Positions 10,343 to 21,304 of a stretch of DNA of 64,000 nucleotides are shown here, one piece after another. The notes under the pieces are model-generated. The model did no database searches, was not told the origin of the DNA, and worked only from the letters and a program-made list of their open reading frames with translations. How positions within the stretch are numbered: the first letter of the stretch is position 1; the number at the start of each line of letters is the position of its first letter. The DNA is taken from NCBI GenBank assembly GCA_002104985.1, contig MCGO01000016.1, positions 558,001 through 622,000 of the forward strand, written 5' to 3'. The position numbers and the translations under genes were made by a program. The DNA is from Rhizoclosmatium globosum (Eukaryota > Chytridiomycota > Chytridiomycetes > Chytridiales > Chytriomycetaceae).

Positions 10343-10853
10343 TGACGTTGAAGACTCAAACTTCAACAAAATTCACTCCAATTTCCACACCTGAACGCTT
10401 CTTTCTTCTACAATATACTCGATGATGTTATAATAGTGGAAGATAGTGAGAAGCGGGGGCCAAAAGTGTGCTGGAACAGTGTAAATCGATCATTAGACAA
10501 CTCCTAGACAAACTTCTAGACAAACCTAAGACACACTTCGGCAATTCTAGACAAACTTTAGACAAACTCTATCGCTATCTGGTATTTGGTTTAAGAGCTG
10601 GTTGTGGTTGATGTTTCAGAGCACAGACCTCACATAAACCTTCTCTTGCAAGAAATCATTGGCACTGCGTACAACGTTAAAATTATGACTTCGATACGTC
10701 TCACTCACGAATAGCAACTTTCGGACGAGAGGCGGCGAACAGGCAACGACGAACTACCAAGTTCCCAAAGAAAAAAACTCTGAGCAACATCCATACAATA
10801 TTTAATCAGTGTTTCGTATCGCATATAATAGGAAGATGCATTTAAATAGGCCT
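10343..10853. other. Intergenic region with a short direct repeat
   Basis: 511 bp between tRNA-Glu and the end of the zinc-finger gene. The only structure I see is the TAGACAA repeat at 10494-10568, listed separately. It contains no supportable gene. Confidence 0.5.
10494..10568. repeat. TAGACAA direct repeat, five copies
   Basis: The heptamer TAGACAA, usually extended to TAGACAAAC, begins at 10494, 10505, 10517, 10548 and 10559. Spacings are 11, 12, 31 and 11 bp, so most copies lie on one face of the helix. It sits in non-coding DNA about 150 bp upstream of tRNA-Glu in plus orientation. Function unknown. Confidence 0.8.
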
Positions 10854-11384
10854 TCATTCAATAATACATTTCCGCATATGATTTCGCAGAACAGATTCAC
10901 TTCCAAAAGCGTAACCACACTGATAACATTCGTATTTCGTTGTTCCGATTGACGGCAGTGAGTCTGACGGGCTGGGGAGTTGGTTCGAATGTGTGGCTTG
11001 GTGTTGAAGCATATGGATTTCACGGCGAAAGCCGCGACTGCATATGGGACAGAAGTAGTATGGTTTTGTGATTCGGGTTCGAGGGATTGGTGGTTTTGTC
11101 TTTTTGGTGGTGTCGGAAGAGGCGGAACTGGATGGAGCTGGTGAGAGATTGCCTTTGGATGATCTTGTTTCTAGTTGTAGGTCCGACGTCGATGTAGATG
11201 GCTCGATAGGTGAGTTTGGAGCTGTTGCTGCAGTTTCGTCCATAAATTGAGGGTCTGGGTCTTCGATCAAGGAGGAGATACTGATACGCCCAGTGTTCCC
11301 GATAGATATTGATGATATTGAGCCCGCATTATGTGCATTTGAAGTAATATGTCCGTTTGAAGCCGCTACAGTTCTGCAATTCAT
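10854..11384 (-). CDS. Two-finger C2H2/C2HC zinc-finger protein
   Basis: Intact single exon, 176 residues, ATG at 11384-11382. The first 100 residues are Ser/Thr/Asn-rich and probably disordered. Then come a basic patch (KKTKPPIPRTRITK), a classical finger FCPICSRGFRREIHMLQHQATH (C-x2-C-x12-H-x3-H; 22 residues, here split for reading as FCPICSRGFRR and EIHMLQHQATH) and, after a 16-residue linker, YECYQCGYAFG with NHMRKC, where the last zinc ligand is Cys in place of His (C-x2-C-x12-H-x4-C). Two terminal fingers after a disordered region suit a sequence-specific transcription regulator, but the target is unknown. It is divergent from the class C receptor, with 153 bp between the starts. Confidence 0.75.
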   Translation of the reverse strand: MNCRTVAASNGHITSNAHNAGSISSISIGNTGRISISSLIEDPDPQFMDETAATAPNSPIEPSTSTSDLQLETRSSKGNLSPAPSSSASSDTTKKTKPPIPRTRITKPYYFCPICSRGFRREIHMLQHQATHSNQLPSPSDSLPSIGTTKYECYQCGYAFGSESVLRNHMRKCIIE

Positions 11385-11537
11385 GGTCTCAATTCAAAGC
11401 AATACCCTCGTTGTTCTTTGTGGGCTTGAATGAACAAAAAAAACGCCACCTCCACCAACTTCTTTCCTGTTGAATTCAGATAAATATTTCTTTAACCTTG
11501 AATCTTGGGATGGGATCTTCATGGAAATCTTCTTCGT

Positions 11538-14500
11538 ATGCTCTCCTCCAAGACAGGCGCGACAGTCACCGTCGCGATCATTGGGCCTTATAACTGGTAT
11601 TAGTCTATGGTTAACAAAATAGGGCTTATATTTTTTTGTAGGCTCCCTGATCTTGTTACGATGGGTTTCAGGTGGTTGGTGGACTTGACAAGTTGAACAT
11701 AACAGCTCTCAGCGATATGATAACTGGTTTGTTTTCTAATACTTCTCATCTCGTTATTGAAGTTCAACAGGAATTGTGATTCTTGGTGGTATTGGAATCA
11801 AAAAGCCATCGAAATCGCTGTCAAGAATATCAATAATAGCCCGTTGATTTTACCGAACGTGACAATCGAAATCAAGAGGTTTAATGATAATGATAAACCT
11901 GTTTGTTTTGAGAATCCTGGATACGCAATCGCCACTGCATATGATATTGTAACAAATTTTCCTGGTTCGGTACGTACAACCATAGGAAAGAGCCCTAATC
12001 AAAGTTGTTTAGACGTAATCGGAGTCATGGGGGATTTGGGATCTTTGGAAACGCTGGCCGATGCTGAAGTATACGGATTGAACGACATCCCAATATGCAC
12101 TGGTTCAGAGTACCACCAAAGGTTCTGGAAAAGTTCAAATTATCCGACGTATTTTCAAATGTTTGGATACACGGGTTTCGCAGAGTCGATTGCATTGCTC
12201 TGAAGAAATGGAATGTGAATAGTTGCGGTTTTGTCTGTTCAACCCTGTGCTCCAACGACATGTACGTATCATCGCGGAATTTGAAAATGGGATAATTGTG
12301 CTTTACATCAGCTTGTGGATACATTATGCGAGTGTTTCACGCTCAAGGGTTTACAATTCTGGCCCAGATTGTGACGTCAAAAAGCTCCTTGGATTATATA
12401 GCGAACACTCTTTCGCGTGTAGATGCACGATATATGGTTTTTTGTGGGGCTTCTGATACCCTAGGCGAGATTTATTACGCCCTTGCATCGTGAGTTAATT
12501 GTTTCGTGCAAATGTGCTTTAACTTGTCTGTATTGCAGGAAAAATCAATCTGTAGGTCCGGGATATGTTTGGCTGCTGGAAGGTCCACCAGCAGTATCGA
12601 GTGAAGCAGTTGAATTATATGGACATGATTATTTCAAACTATCCAAGGGTGTTTTGACACCACAAGGACAAAATATGTGACTGACTACATGAGCAATTTA
12701 ACAAATACGGTTTATGAGCAAATCCTTACATTCCAAGCGCCGTGGGGGTGAGCTTTCGTTGTTGAAATATTACAATCATAATACTGGTACGAGTTAGGAG
12801 TGCGTTTTCTCTGCTCGAAATGGAAGGTTGGTTCAATATCCAACAAATGTACGATTGTGTTGGTGTATTTGCAGCAGGATTGGACAACGTACGTCACACA
12901 CTTCCTCGAAAAACTTCTTGGTTGACAATATAAAGCTTCTCAAAAGGAACCTTTCATTCACGCCTGAAATGTTAGCTTCGAGACAGCTGAATCGACTGAT
13001 GAATAGGACGTTGTTTGCCGATACAGGGTATAGGGGAATGTTGGGCGATCCTGTAGGATTACAGCGAATGGGGATTTGGCTGCGTGCGTGTTTCGATTAC
13101 CGTGGCTTAGTTTACAAAGAGACTGATTCGGCATTCATCTAGATCGTGGAATTTCGGCTGCGTTGATGGATTGACTCCGGACCTCAACCAGATAAGTAAG
13201 AGTGGACTTAAATATTGGCTTTTTTTTTGAAAATGGCTCTTAGTTTTCGCAGAGACAGATCTGAACGTATCATCAATCTCGTATATTAATGAATGCAACC
13301 TACTTTCTTTGATGGAACAAACACACCGCCTCCTGATGGCCCTGCTTATACGGATATTACTATAACCCTCGAAACCACCGATGGGACGATATTGTTGGTA
13401 TTTTTTGGAGTGGGGCTTTTTGACTTTGGTGTCGTTGATGGGTGTGATTTTGTTACGAACAAAGCAGTCTGTCCGATCTGGATCTTGTGTTTCTGGTTAC
13501 ACTGATTGCCGGTTCAGCCCCGTCATTTGTTTCGAATATCACTTATTTGGGAGTCCCGACGCCTATGCTGTGCCAGACGCGGATTTGGTTGCAGTTGATT
13601 TCGTATGCAGTTATGGTTGGATCCATGTTGTGTAGAAACTTTCGAACTTGTCTGATTTATAAAGCGAAAGCAATGCTTCCGAATTATATGCTTCGCGATG
13701 GGATTTGGGTGTTGACTCTTGGATTGTTTGTTGTTGTTGAAGTCGTGATTCTGTGCGTTTGGAGTTACGTTTCTGAGATTGTCGTGGAGGAAGTTTTATT
13801 ACCTGACTATTTTGTGGAGTATGAGTGCGTGTATGGCGATAAGCGGGGATATGCGGCGGGAGCTGCATTGTGGGTCTATAACATACTGTTTCTGCCGGCA
13901 TTATACTTGGCCACCCATTTATCAAGCAACTTGAGTCCGATTCATTCTGAATTCACTATGCTGCTTGTTGTGTCCATGTGTCTATCAATATCAGCTATTC
14001 TTGTTCCAATTCTGGATGAATCGGAGAAAGGAGTAGCTTCACAATTGAGGATAGCGGGTCTTGTATTTGCTAATACGAGTATTCCTTTGTTGATGCAAAT
14101 TATTCCAAGAAGTATAAGTCTCGTGAGTAACGAAGAAGTTGTAGTCTCAAGTATTCTGTCAGCAGTGCGAGTCGTCGTGCTTCAAGTAAACGCAATTCAA
14201 GCAAACTGCCAAACACGGTTCGAATAAGTACTCAACATCGATCAATAATCTCAGAGACGAATGGTTCGATTGCAACAAGGAAAGAGCCGGCATATGCAAA
14301 ATTCTCTTTGCCATTCGAAGTCGTCTATAAACTTGGAGAGTACAGAAAATGGGAAGAAGGCATAGTAATTGTAGCATTTGTGCGCAGAAATCTGTTCTTA
14401 CAGCTGTTGCCACAAAGTTGCGAAGATTTGTTTGGTACTTCTGTTGCAGTCACTTTGGATCCAAGACAGTCATTAGAGAAATTAGTCGCCTGCATTGATA

Positions 14501-14640
14501 TGGAATGTAATGGAATGCGTGCGAAACGAGTTGAATGTTTGACTATCAATCGCGGTGTTCTGGTCATTGATTTTGGAGAAGAACCAAGTAGAGCCGAATT
14601 TGTACACTCTCTAACTCTTGCAATTAAGTGTATTCAATAA
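11538..14640 (+). CDS. Class C GPCR-like receptor with periplasmic-type ligand domain (ANF_receptor + 7tm_3)
   Basis: Complete copy of the family found at both window ends. From ATG 11538: VTVAIIGPYNW starts the bilobed ligand-binding domain, followed by WWYWNQKAIEIAVKNINN, VTIEIKRFNDND, IGVMGDLGSLETLADAE, YPTYFQMFGYTGFAESIAL and TLSRVDARYMVF. The link to the membrane part carries FFDGTNTPPPDGPAYTD, shared with the third receptor (YDGGSTPPPDSPQFT). Seven hydrophobic helices run through about 13.38-14.12 kb, ending in PLLMQIIPRS. A Ser-rich linker and a 110-residue tail (WEEGIVIVA, FLQLLP, GTSVAVTL) stop at 14638-14640. Introns include 11597-11641 and 11727-11770. Frame slips near 11670, 11726, 12190, 12290, 13400-13490 and 14150 must be bridged. 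No signal peptide precedes the ligand domain in this model, so an upstream exon may be missing. Ligand unknown; GABA-B-like by architecture. Confidence 0.8.
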
Positions 14641-14700
14641 GCAATAAATGTTTTCTGTTGTCTTTCTTTTGCAATTATCGATTTAACTTTGAGAAAGAGG

Positions 14701-17700
14701 ATGTCCGAACTTTTGACCCTCCAACCAAAAGTCTCACCCAAATGGTACATACTCCCTTCCACCCTCCTAGGCCTACCCGTCTTCACTGACCCACTGTTCC
14801 ACTTTACTTACCTGTTTCCTGACCCAACTCAACCAACTCAACCAACTCACTCAAACAACTCAAAACAGAGCAAACGCACCCGCGACGCCCTCGCCGCGCC
14901 ATCATCGCCCCGTCGCAGCTCTTCGCCGATCCCGACAATGATGACGTAATCGACGATTCGCAGGCGCCGCTCGTCGACGCGGCAGAGGCAAACGAAGTGG
15001 ACGAAATCGACGACTTGAACGACGACGACAACTTTGGCGATTCGGAGGACGATGGCGAAGACCTGTTTGGCGACAACCTCGAAAAGTATGATTTAAAAGT
15101 GTTTGTTGTTTGTTAAGTGGCTTGGCAGTGATTACCGCGAGAATGAGAAGCTGGACAGGCTCGACGAGAGGGACATTGACGATGAGGATTACGGAGAAAT
15201 GGATGCCGATGCGCGCTTGGTTGCGGAAGAACGAATGCGCAGAAGAGATCGCGAGGAGGCGAGGAGGAGGGGCGTTCTTCCTGCTGCTTTATGGACGATG
15301 ATGGTGCGTTGACTGCTTGGTTTGGAAAGAATGCTTGACTTAAACTCTTATTTGCACTTTCTCTTGCACAGAGGATGACGACAGACCCATGCGTGTTCGT
15401 CGTCGTCATAGACACGACCAGGAAGATGACTTGGATTTTGATGATCCAGGAGCCGTACGTATTTTCTTCAAAATCAGATTCTATTCAAACTCATTCTGGC
15501 TTTCAACAGGATATGCTCTTTCTGCTGAGGCAATTGCTGAAGTCCGTGGTCCTATCGCAGATTATGTGGCCATGGAAGGTCCTAGACAGCTATCCGTCGT
15601 GAATTTTCAAGTTTCCTCACTTCCTTTGTTGATGAGCTGGAAACTCGGTGTACGGAGAAAAGATTATTGCCATGTGTGAAGGTGTGTTTATTTTGATGAT
15701 TTTGAGACTTGACGCTCATTCATTCGATTCAGCGAACGGAGAATCTCTGGAAGTTAGTTTCGAGCATCTGCAAGCTACAAATGCGAACTTGGCCATTTTG
15801 TTGTCCAACTCTCCAGCCGAGATTCTGAAAATCTTTGATATGGTCGCATTTGAAGTTGTCTTGACTGGTTTCGAGTACTATGACTCTATCAAACCTGAAA
15901 TCCACGTCCGTATTACCGATATTCCAAACAAGCGATTCTTTGCGAGATTTGAGGTAAGTGGCATCAGTCTTTCCCTTCAGTTTACTTAACAGAATCTATT
16001 GCAGACAATCTGACCTGAACACTCTCGTTCGAGTCCAAGAGTCGTCACCCGTCGTACGGGTGTTTTCCCCCAGTTGAAGCTCGTTAAATACAACTGTATG
16101 AAGTGTGGTCATATTATGGGTCCGTTCACTCAAGATGCGGTTATGGAAATCAAAATCAACAATTGTGAGGATTGTCAAAGTCGTGGACCTTTTGCAGTGA
16201 ATGCTGAAGAGGTGAGATCTTGGGAATGTTCTGAGGTGCTAATTGTGCGTGTAGACTGTGTAAACTATCAAAAGATTACGCTGCAGGAGTGCCCAGGAAG
16301 TGTGACTGCCGGAACGACTTCCACGTAACAAGGAAGTTATTTTGTTGTGGGATCTCGTTGATAAAGTTCGCCCTGGAGAAGAGATTGTAAGCGACTCCAC
16401 TAAATTCGATTTCAAAGACTAATACACAATTCACAGGAAATTACTGGAATTTACAGAAACAGCTTCGACATGAACCTCAACTCGAAGCAAGGATTTCCCG
16501 TGTTGCGACTGTAATTGAAGCGAACCACATCAGCAAAAAGGAAGACGTGTTTGCGAGTTTCAAGCTGACCGAAGATGACCACAAGAAGATTCGTCAGCTG
16601 AGTCGAGATGACCGAATCGTTCAAAGGGTAAAGTTCCCTTTTGTTTTAGACATGCTTCTGATGCTCTTCCACAGATCATCAAGAGTATTGCACCATCCAT
16701 CTACGGACACGACGACATCAAGACCGCAATCGCTCTTGCCATGTTTGGTGGAGTTCCAAAGAACCCACAAGGAAAGCACAAGCTTCGTGGAGATTCAATG
16801 TTCTCCTCCTTGGTGACCCAGGAACTGCGAAATCCCAGTTCCTCAAGTACGTTGAAAACGGCGCGTCGAGCTGTTTCACGACCGGTCAAGGAGCGAGTGC
16901 TGTTGGTTTGACAGCAAGTGTGCACAAGGACCCTGTTACTAGAGAGTGGACTCTTGAAGGCGGTGCCCTCGTCATGGCTGATAAGGGAATCTGTCTTATT
17001 GACGAGTTTGACAAGATGAATGACAAGGATCGGTGAGTTCTTTGCGTAGCTCAAACTAAGAAATACTAAAAACACGTGTTTAGTACGTCTATCACGAAGC
17101 CATGGAGCAGCAATCGATTTCCATCTCCAAGGCTGGTATTGTACCACGTTGCAAGCACGTTGCTCCATCATCGCTGCTGCGAACCCGATCCGTGGACGTT
17201 ACAACCCACAGATCCCCTTCTCGCTGAATGTTGAACTTACTGAACCTATCTTGTCGCGTTTCGATGTTCTTTGTGTTGTTAGGGATGTAGCTGATCCTGT
17301 TGTTGATGAGCATTTGGCGCGGTTTGTTGCTAATTCGCATATTAGGTCTCATCCAAACGCGGGTGTTGGTGAAGGACATGTTGCTGTTGAGTTGGATGCT
17401 GATGTGAGTTTACTTTTGTGGAGTCCTTGTATGGATCTTGATGTGTGTTGTTTGATGTTAGGTGATTCCTCAAGACTTGTTGAGAAAGTATATCGTGTAT
17501 GCGAGGGAGCAGTTCATCCTAGTCTTGTTGATATTGATAACGACAAGATTGCGAGTCTGTATGCGGAGTTGAGACGTGAATCGTTGGTGTATAGCGTGCT
17601 TGTGATCGGAATTGTCATTAATTCATGTATGCAGTCTTCTGGATCTATCCCGATTACCGTTCGTTACTTGGAAAGTATGGTTCGTATGGCGGAAGCCTTT

Positions 17701-18201
17701 GCGAAAATGCAGTTGCGGGATGCGGTTCGTCAAGAGGATATGGACCGTGCAATGGCTGTGATGATTCGATCGTTTGTTGGAGCTCAGAAACATTCTGTCA
17801 AGACTGTCATGCAAAGAGTGAGTGCTCGTTTCTGAAGATGAAGTTTTCTGACTTTTTTATTTGTGTAGACGTTTGACAGATACTTGGCGTATGAACGTGA
17901 TAACGACGAGCTCTTGTCGCACATTCTTAGTGAGCTTGTTACGGACAGTATCAAGTATCATTACTACCAGCATGGTGAAATGCCAGATCAAGTCGAAGTT
18001 GAGGCTGATGAGTTTGACGAGAAGGTGATTTTTTAATTGTTGGAGAGTGATAATTGATTTGTGACTGATTTTTTTGCTGTGTTAGGCGCGAGCGCATAAT
18101 ATCTCTGATACAACTGCGTTCATGAATTCGCGGGCTTTCAAAAGTCGTTTGTTTATGACCAGGCGAGCCGACTTATTGTGAAGCGGTTGGAGAAGGAGTG
18201 A
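14701..18201 (+). CDS. MCM2: DNA replication licensing helicase subunit MCM2
   Basis: Subunit of the MCM2-7 replicative helicase in the nucleus. Acidic N-terminal region ([12 protein letters not shown], then [10 protein letters not shown]), [55 protein letters not shown] with the zinc-binding CMKC/CEDC pairs, and [12 protein letters not shown]. The AAA+ core has [31 protein letters not shown], Walker [25 protein letters not shown], Walker [29 protein letters not shown], sensor [12 protein letters not shown] and the arginine finger [11 protein letters not shown]. The C-terminal winged-helix region ends in KRLEKE at 18199-18201. About ten short introns. At least nine frame slips, several in invariant motifs and explicable as one lost homopolymer base (near 15288, 16038, 16794, 16875, 17143, 18150). 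The first exon (14701 onward) is uncertain. Confidence 0.93.
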
Positions 18202-18608
18202 AGCGATGGAGCTGTATGTGGTTAGAGAGGACTGGTAATTGATGGATTTTGGTTTTTGTTATTTATGTGAATGATTAAATGTCGTTATCTTTTTTAATTT
18301 TCTTCATTAAAAGGTTTGAGAGAGATTATCAGATTTGCAGATTATCATGAAGATCTGAAAGTAACTCTCCTGTGGTGTTTTAGTACTGATAAATGATGGC
18401 TGCCACAGGTTAGACCACGTGCTAAACAAGAGTTTTGAGTCATACAAGGAGTGGAAGCCACAGTGCGTATGATCAACTCTCTCATAGATCAAGGAGCATC
18501 AATTATCGGGAAAAGAAGGAATCTGGACTCTTCTTCAAAAACACGTGCACAGACACGTTCTGGAAGGGAGTGTTGACGTTTTCACTTTTCTCGAAAAAAC
18601 CAGCAACA
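18202..18608. promoter_or_regulatory. Promoter region of the first phosphate carrier
   Basis: 407 bp between the MCM2 stop and the carrier start. No gene or RNA seen. Short pyrimidine tracts (TTTTCACTTTTCTC) lie just before the ATG, as is common for highly expressed fungal genes. Confidence 0.4.
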
Positions 18609-19631
18609 ATGGGCAGCGGAGAGCAACAGGGACCATTCACCCCACTTTACTTCATCAAGGGAGCTCTTGCCGGCGGTATCTGCTGTGGAGTTACCCACGG
18701 AGCCCTTACCCCAGTCGATGTCGTCAAGACCCGTATCCAGTTGGAGCCAACTGTTTACAACAAGGGAATGATCTCTGGATTCAGACAGATTATTGCCGCT
18801 GAAGGTGCTGGAGCCTTGCTCACTGGTTTGGGACCAACTGCCGTTGGATACTTTATCCAGGGTTGGTTCAAGTTCGGAGGAGTCGAGTTGTTCAAGGTAC
18901 TTTGACACACACTCTTTTTTGCCCCTATTGTGATAAAAAAGAAACGATCATGATCTAAATTATTTCCTATTTAGGTCCAAGCTACCAAGTTCCTCGGTGA
19001 CGAAGCTGCCTGGAACAACCGTGTTGCCATCTACCTTGGAGCTGCCGCTGCTGCCGAGTTTGTCGCCGACGTGTTCCTCTGTCCTCTTGAGGCTACCCGT
19101 ATCCGTCTCGTCTCCGACCCCAAGTTCGCCTCCGGTCTCGCTGATGCCTTCCCAAAGATCATCAAGCAGGATGGTTTCATCAAGGGTTTCTACTCGGGTT
19201 TCGGTCCAATTCTCTTCAAGCAGATTCCATACACCATGGCCAAGTTTGCTGTCCAGGGTATTGCTGCTGAGCAGATCTTGGCTGCTATTGGAAAGAAGCC
19301 AAAGGAGTTGTCTGATGCTGCTAACTTGGGTGTTGCTCTTGGGTCTGGTGTTATTGCTGGAGTTGCTGCTGCTATCATCTCCCACCCAGCTGACACTTTG
19401 CTCTCTATGGTGAACAAGGAGGGTGCTGGTGGTAACGGCTCTATTTCTTCCCGTTTGCTCAACTTGGCTCGTGAGGCTGGTTTCAAGAAGCTTGCCTTGA
19501 ACGGTCTTGGACCACGTTGCGTGATGATCGGAGTCTTGACTGCCGGTCAGTTCGCTCTCTTTGACTCTGTCATGGCTGCCACTGGCGCCAAGAAGTTCCA
19601 CTTCACTGACCCTAAGGGTGGAGACCACTAA
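18609..19631 (+). CDS. MIR1: Mitochondrial phosphate carrier (MIR1/SLC25A3 type), copy 1
   Basis: Imports phosphate with H+ across the inner mitochondrial membrane for ATP synthesis. Exons 18609-18896 and 18975-19631 (78-nt intron, phase 0), 314 residues, intact frame. Three repeats of the mitochondrial carrier fold are visible: [27 protein letters not shown] (both with the P-x-[DE]-x2-[KR] signature) and [29 protein letters not shown] and [12 protein letters not shown] are characteristic of the phosphate carrier rather than other SLC25 members. No cleavable presequence is apparent. Codon choice is strongly biased to C-ending codons (ATC, TTC, AAG), which suggests high expression. A tandem paralogue follows 194 bp downstream. 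Confidence 0.93.
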
Positions 19632-19825
19632 ATAATCAAACCTGGATTCTCTTTTCAGTTTGAGTTATTTTTTGTGTTTTTTTTGTGTGCTTTTCGTTTG
19701 CATAAGTATTGGGCTTCACGTCTGTTATTCGTGAATAATACATCCTATTCTCTCTTATCCTATTTGTAATAATGACAGAGAGATATCAAATGCAAAAATG
19801 GTATCGCTAAAAATCTCTCGTCAAA

Positions 19826-20891
19826 ATGGGATCCGATCATCAGCAAGGCCCCTTCACGCCCCTCTACTTTGTCAAGAGTGCCCTCGCTGGTGCTATCTGC
19901 TGTGGGATTACCCATGGAGCACTTACTCCAGTCGACGTCGTCAAGACCCGTATCCAGTTGGAACCAACTGTTTACAACAAGGGTATGATTTCTGGATTCA
20001 GACAGATTATTGCGCTGAGGAGCTGGAGCCTTGCTTACTGGACTTGGTCCCACTGCTCTTGGGTACTTTGTTCAAGGATGGTTCAAGTTCGGAGGTGTAG
20101 AATTCTTCAAGGTGAAGATTTATGCCAGACAAGACAATGGTCCTTCCTTGCCTCCTGATTACTAATGTAAACCTTTCCTACAGGTTCAATCTGTAAACTT
20201 CCTCGGTGAAGAAGCTGCCTACAAAAACCGTGTTGCAATCTACCTCGGCGCGCTGCCGGAGCTGAATTCATTGCTGACGTTTTCTTGACCCCACTCGAAG
20301 CAACTCGTATCCGTCTCGTCTCTGACCCCAAGTTTGCATCAGGTCTCGCCGACGCGTTCCCAAAGATCATCAAGCAGGATGGATTCATTCGTGGATTCTA
20401 TTCTGGTTTCGGTCCAATTTTGTTTAAGCAGATTCCATACACTATGGCCAAGTTTTCTGTCCAGGGAAGCGCTGCTGAACAAATGTATGCTGCGATTGGA
20501 AAGAAGCCAAATGAGTTGAGTCGTAACGCGAATTTGGGTGTTTCCCTTGGATCTGGTGTGATTGCTGGAGTTGCTGCTGCCGTTGTCTCACACCCAGCTG
20601 ATACCTTGTTGTCCATGGTGAACAAGGCTGGAGCTGGAGGAAACGGATCGATTACTTCTCGGTTGGTTAATTTGGCTGGTCAGGCTGGATTCAAGGGATT
20701 GTTCTTGAACGGTCTCGGACCACGTTGCGTGATGATTGGAGTTTGACTGCCGGTCAGTTTGCAGTGTTTGATGCGATTATGCCTTTGATTGGTGCTGAGA
20801 AGTTGTGAGTATTTTTCTTCGTTGTTGTACATCTCGTTAACTTAACGTTACTGCATCCTACAGCCACTTTGTTGAACCAGCCCCAAAGTGA
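19826..20891 (+). CDS. Mitochondrial phosphate carrier, copy 2 (tandem paralogue)
   Basis: Same architecture as copy 1, from [16 protein letters not shown] at 19826 through [27 protein letters not shown] and [12 protein letters not shown] to HFVEPAPK with the stop at 20889-20891. Over the roughly 153 residues from TPLEATRI onward it differs from copy 1 at about 19 positions, mostly conservative. Introns are at about 20113-20183 (same site as copy 1) and about 20809-20862 in the last codons, which copy 1 lacks. As written the frame is broken around 20013 (two bases), 20250 and 20744; each repairs with one or two bases. Either an expressed isoform carrying sequence errors or a decaying duplicate; the conservative pattern of substitutions favours the former. 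Confidence 0.82.
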
Positions 20892-21304
20892 ATCGATTTC
20901 GCTGACAAGTAATTTACGTTATTGGTAAAACTCTAGTAGCGCCTCGTTTCTTGATCCAATAAATATCTCTATGCGATCTAACTAAACGATTTCTCGTGTT
21001 TTAATGGTGACCAGAATCAACTTGATGATGTTGGTGTTCCGAGTCGGCACAACTAGTACAGCGATATTCAGAATTCCGACCTAACTTCAGCTTAATACCT
21101 ACTTAGTGCTCTCTCCTGTCATCGATAATAAACAGAAGTTATTTGTCCGATTTTTCAACACCAAAAGAGTCCCGCCCAGCACACAAAGTCCAACCAAGAA
21201 CAACCACTCCAAACACATTCTCTTTGAAGCACACACTCGTACCATCAAACCAACCAAACCAAACCAAACCAATTGAATCAAATTGAATCAAATTGAATCA
21301 AACA
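20892..21304. promoter_or_regulatory. Upstream region of the coiled-coil gene with simple repeats
   Basis: 413 bp without a supportable gene. The last 60 bp before the ATG at 21305 are made of ACCAA-type units (21244-21272) followed by three exact head-to-tail copies of the decamer AATTGAATCA at 21271-21300. Confidence 0.6.
21271..21300. repeat. Three tandem copies of AATTGAATCA
   Basis: Three identical 10-bp units end four bases before the start codon of the coiled-coil gene, so they probably lie in its 5' leader. They are preceded by a run of CAAAC/CCAAA units. Length polymorphism between strains would be expected. Confidence 0.85.

Noticed and set aside
9348..10853. Possible mobile element or CRISPR-like array in the gene-poor tRNA region
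   Set aside because: No terminal inverted repeats, target duplication, transposase or regular repeat-spacer units; the only repeat is the irregular 7-9 bp TAGACAAAC element.
14701..18201. MCM2 as a pseudogene, because of many frameshifts
   Set aside because: Every motif of the AAA+ core is perfectly kept in one of the three frames, and the slips sit at homopolymers; a real pseudogene would also show missense and stop changes.
18960..19628. 222-codon open frame on the minus strand opposite MIR1 copy 1
   Set aside because: It is the antisense shadow of a strongly codon-biased gene; composition is Ser/Thr/Leu-rich without any motif, and the plus strand encodes an unmistakable carrier.
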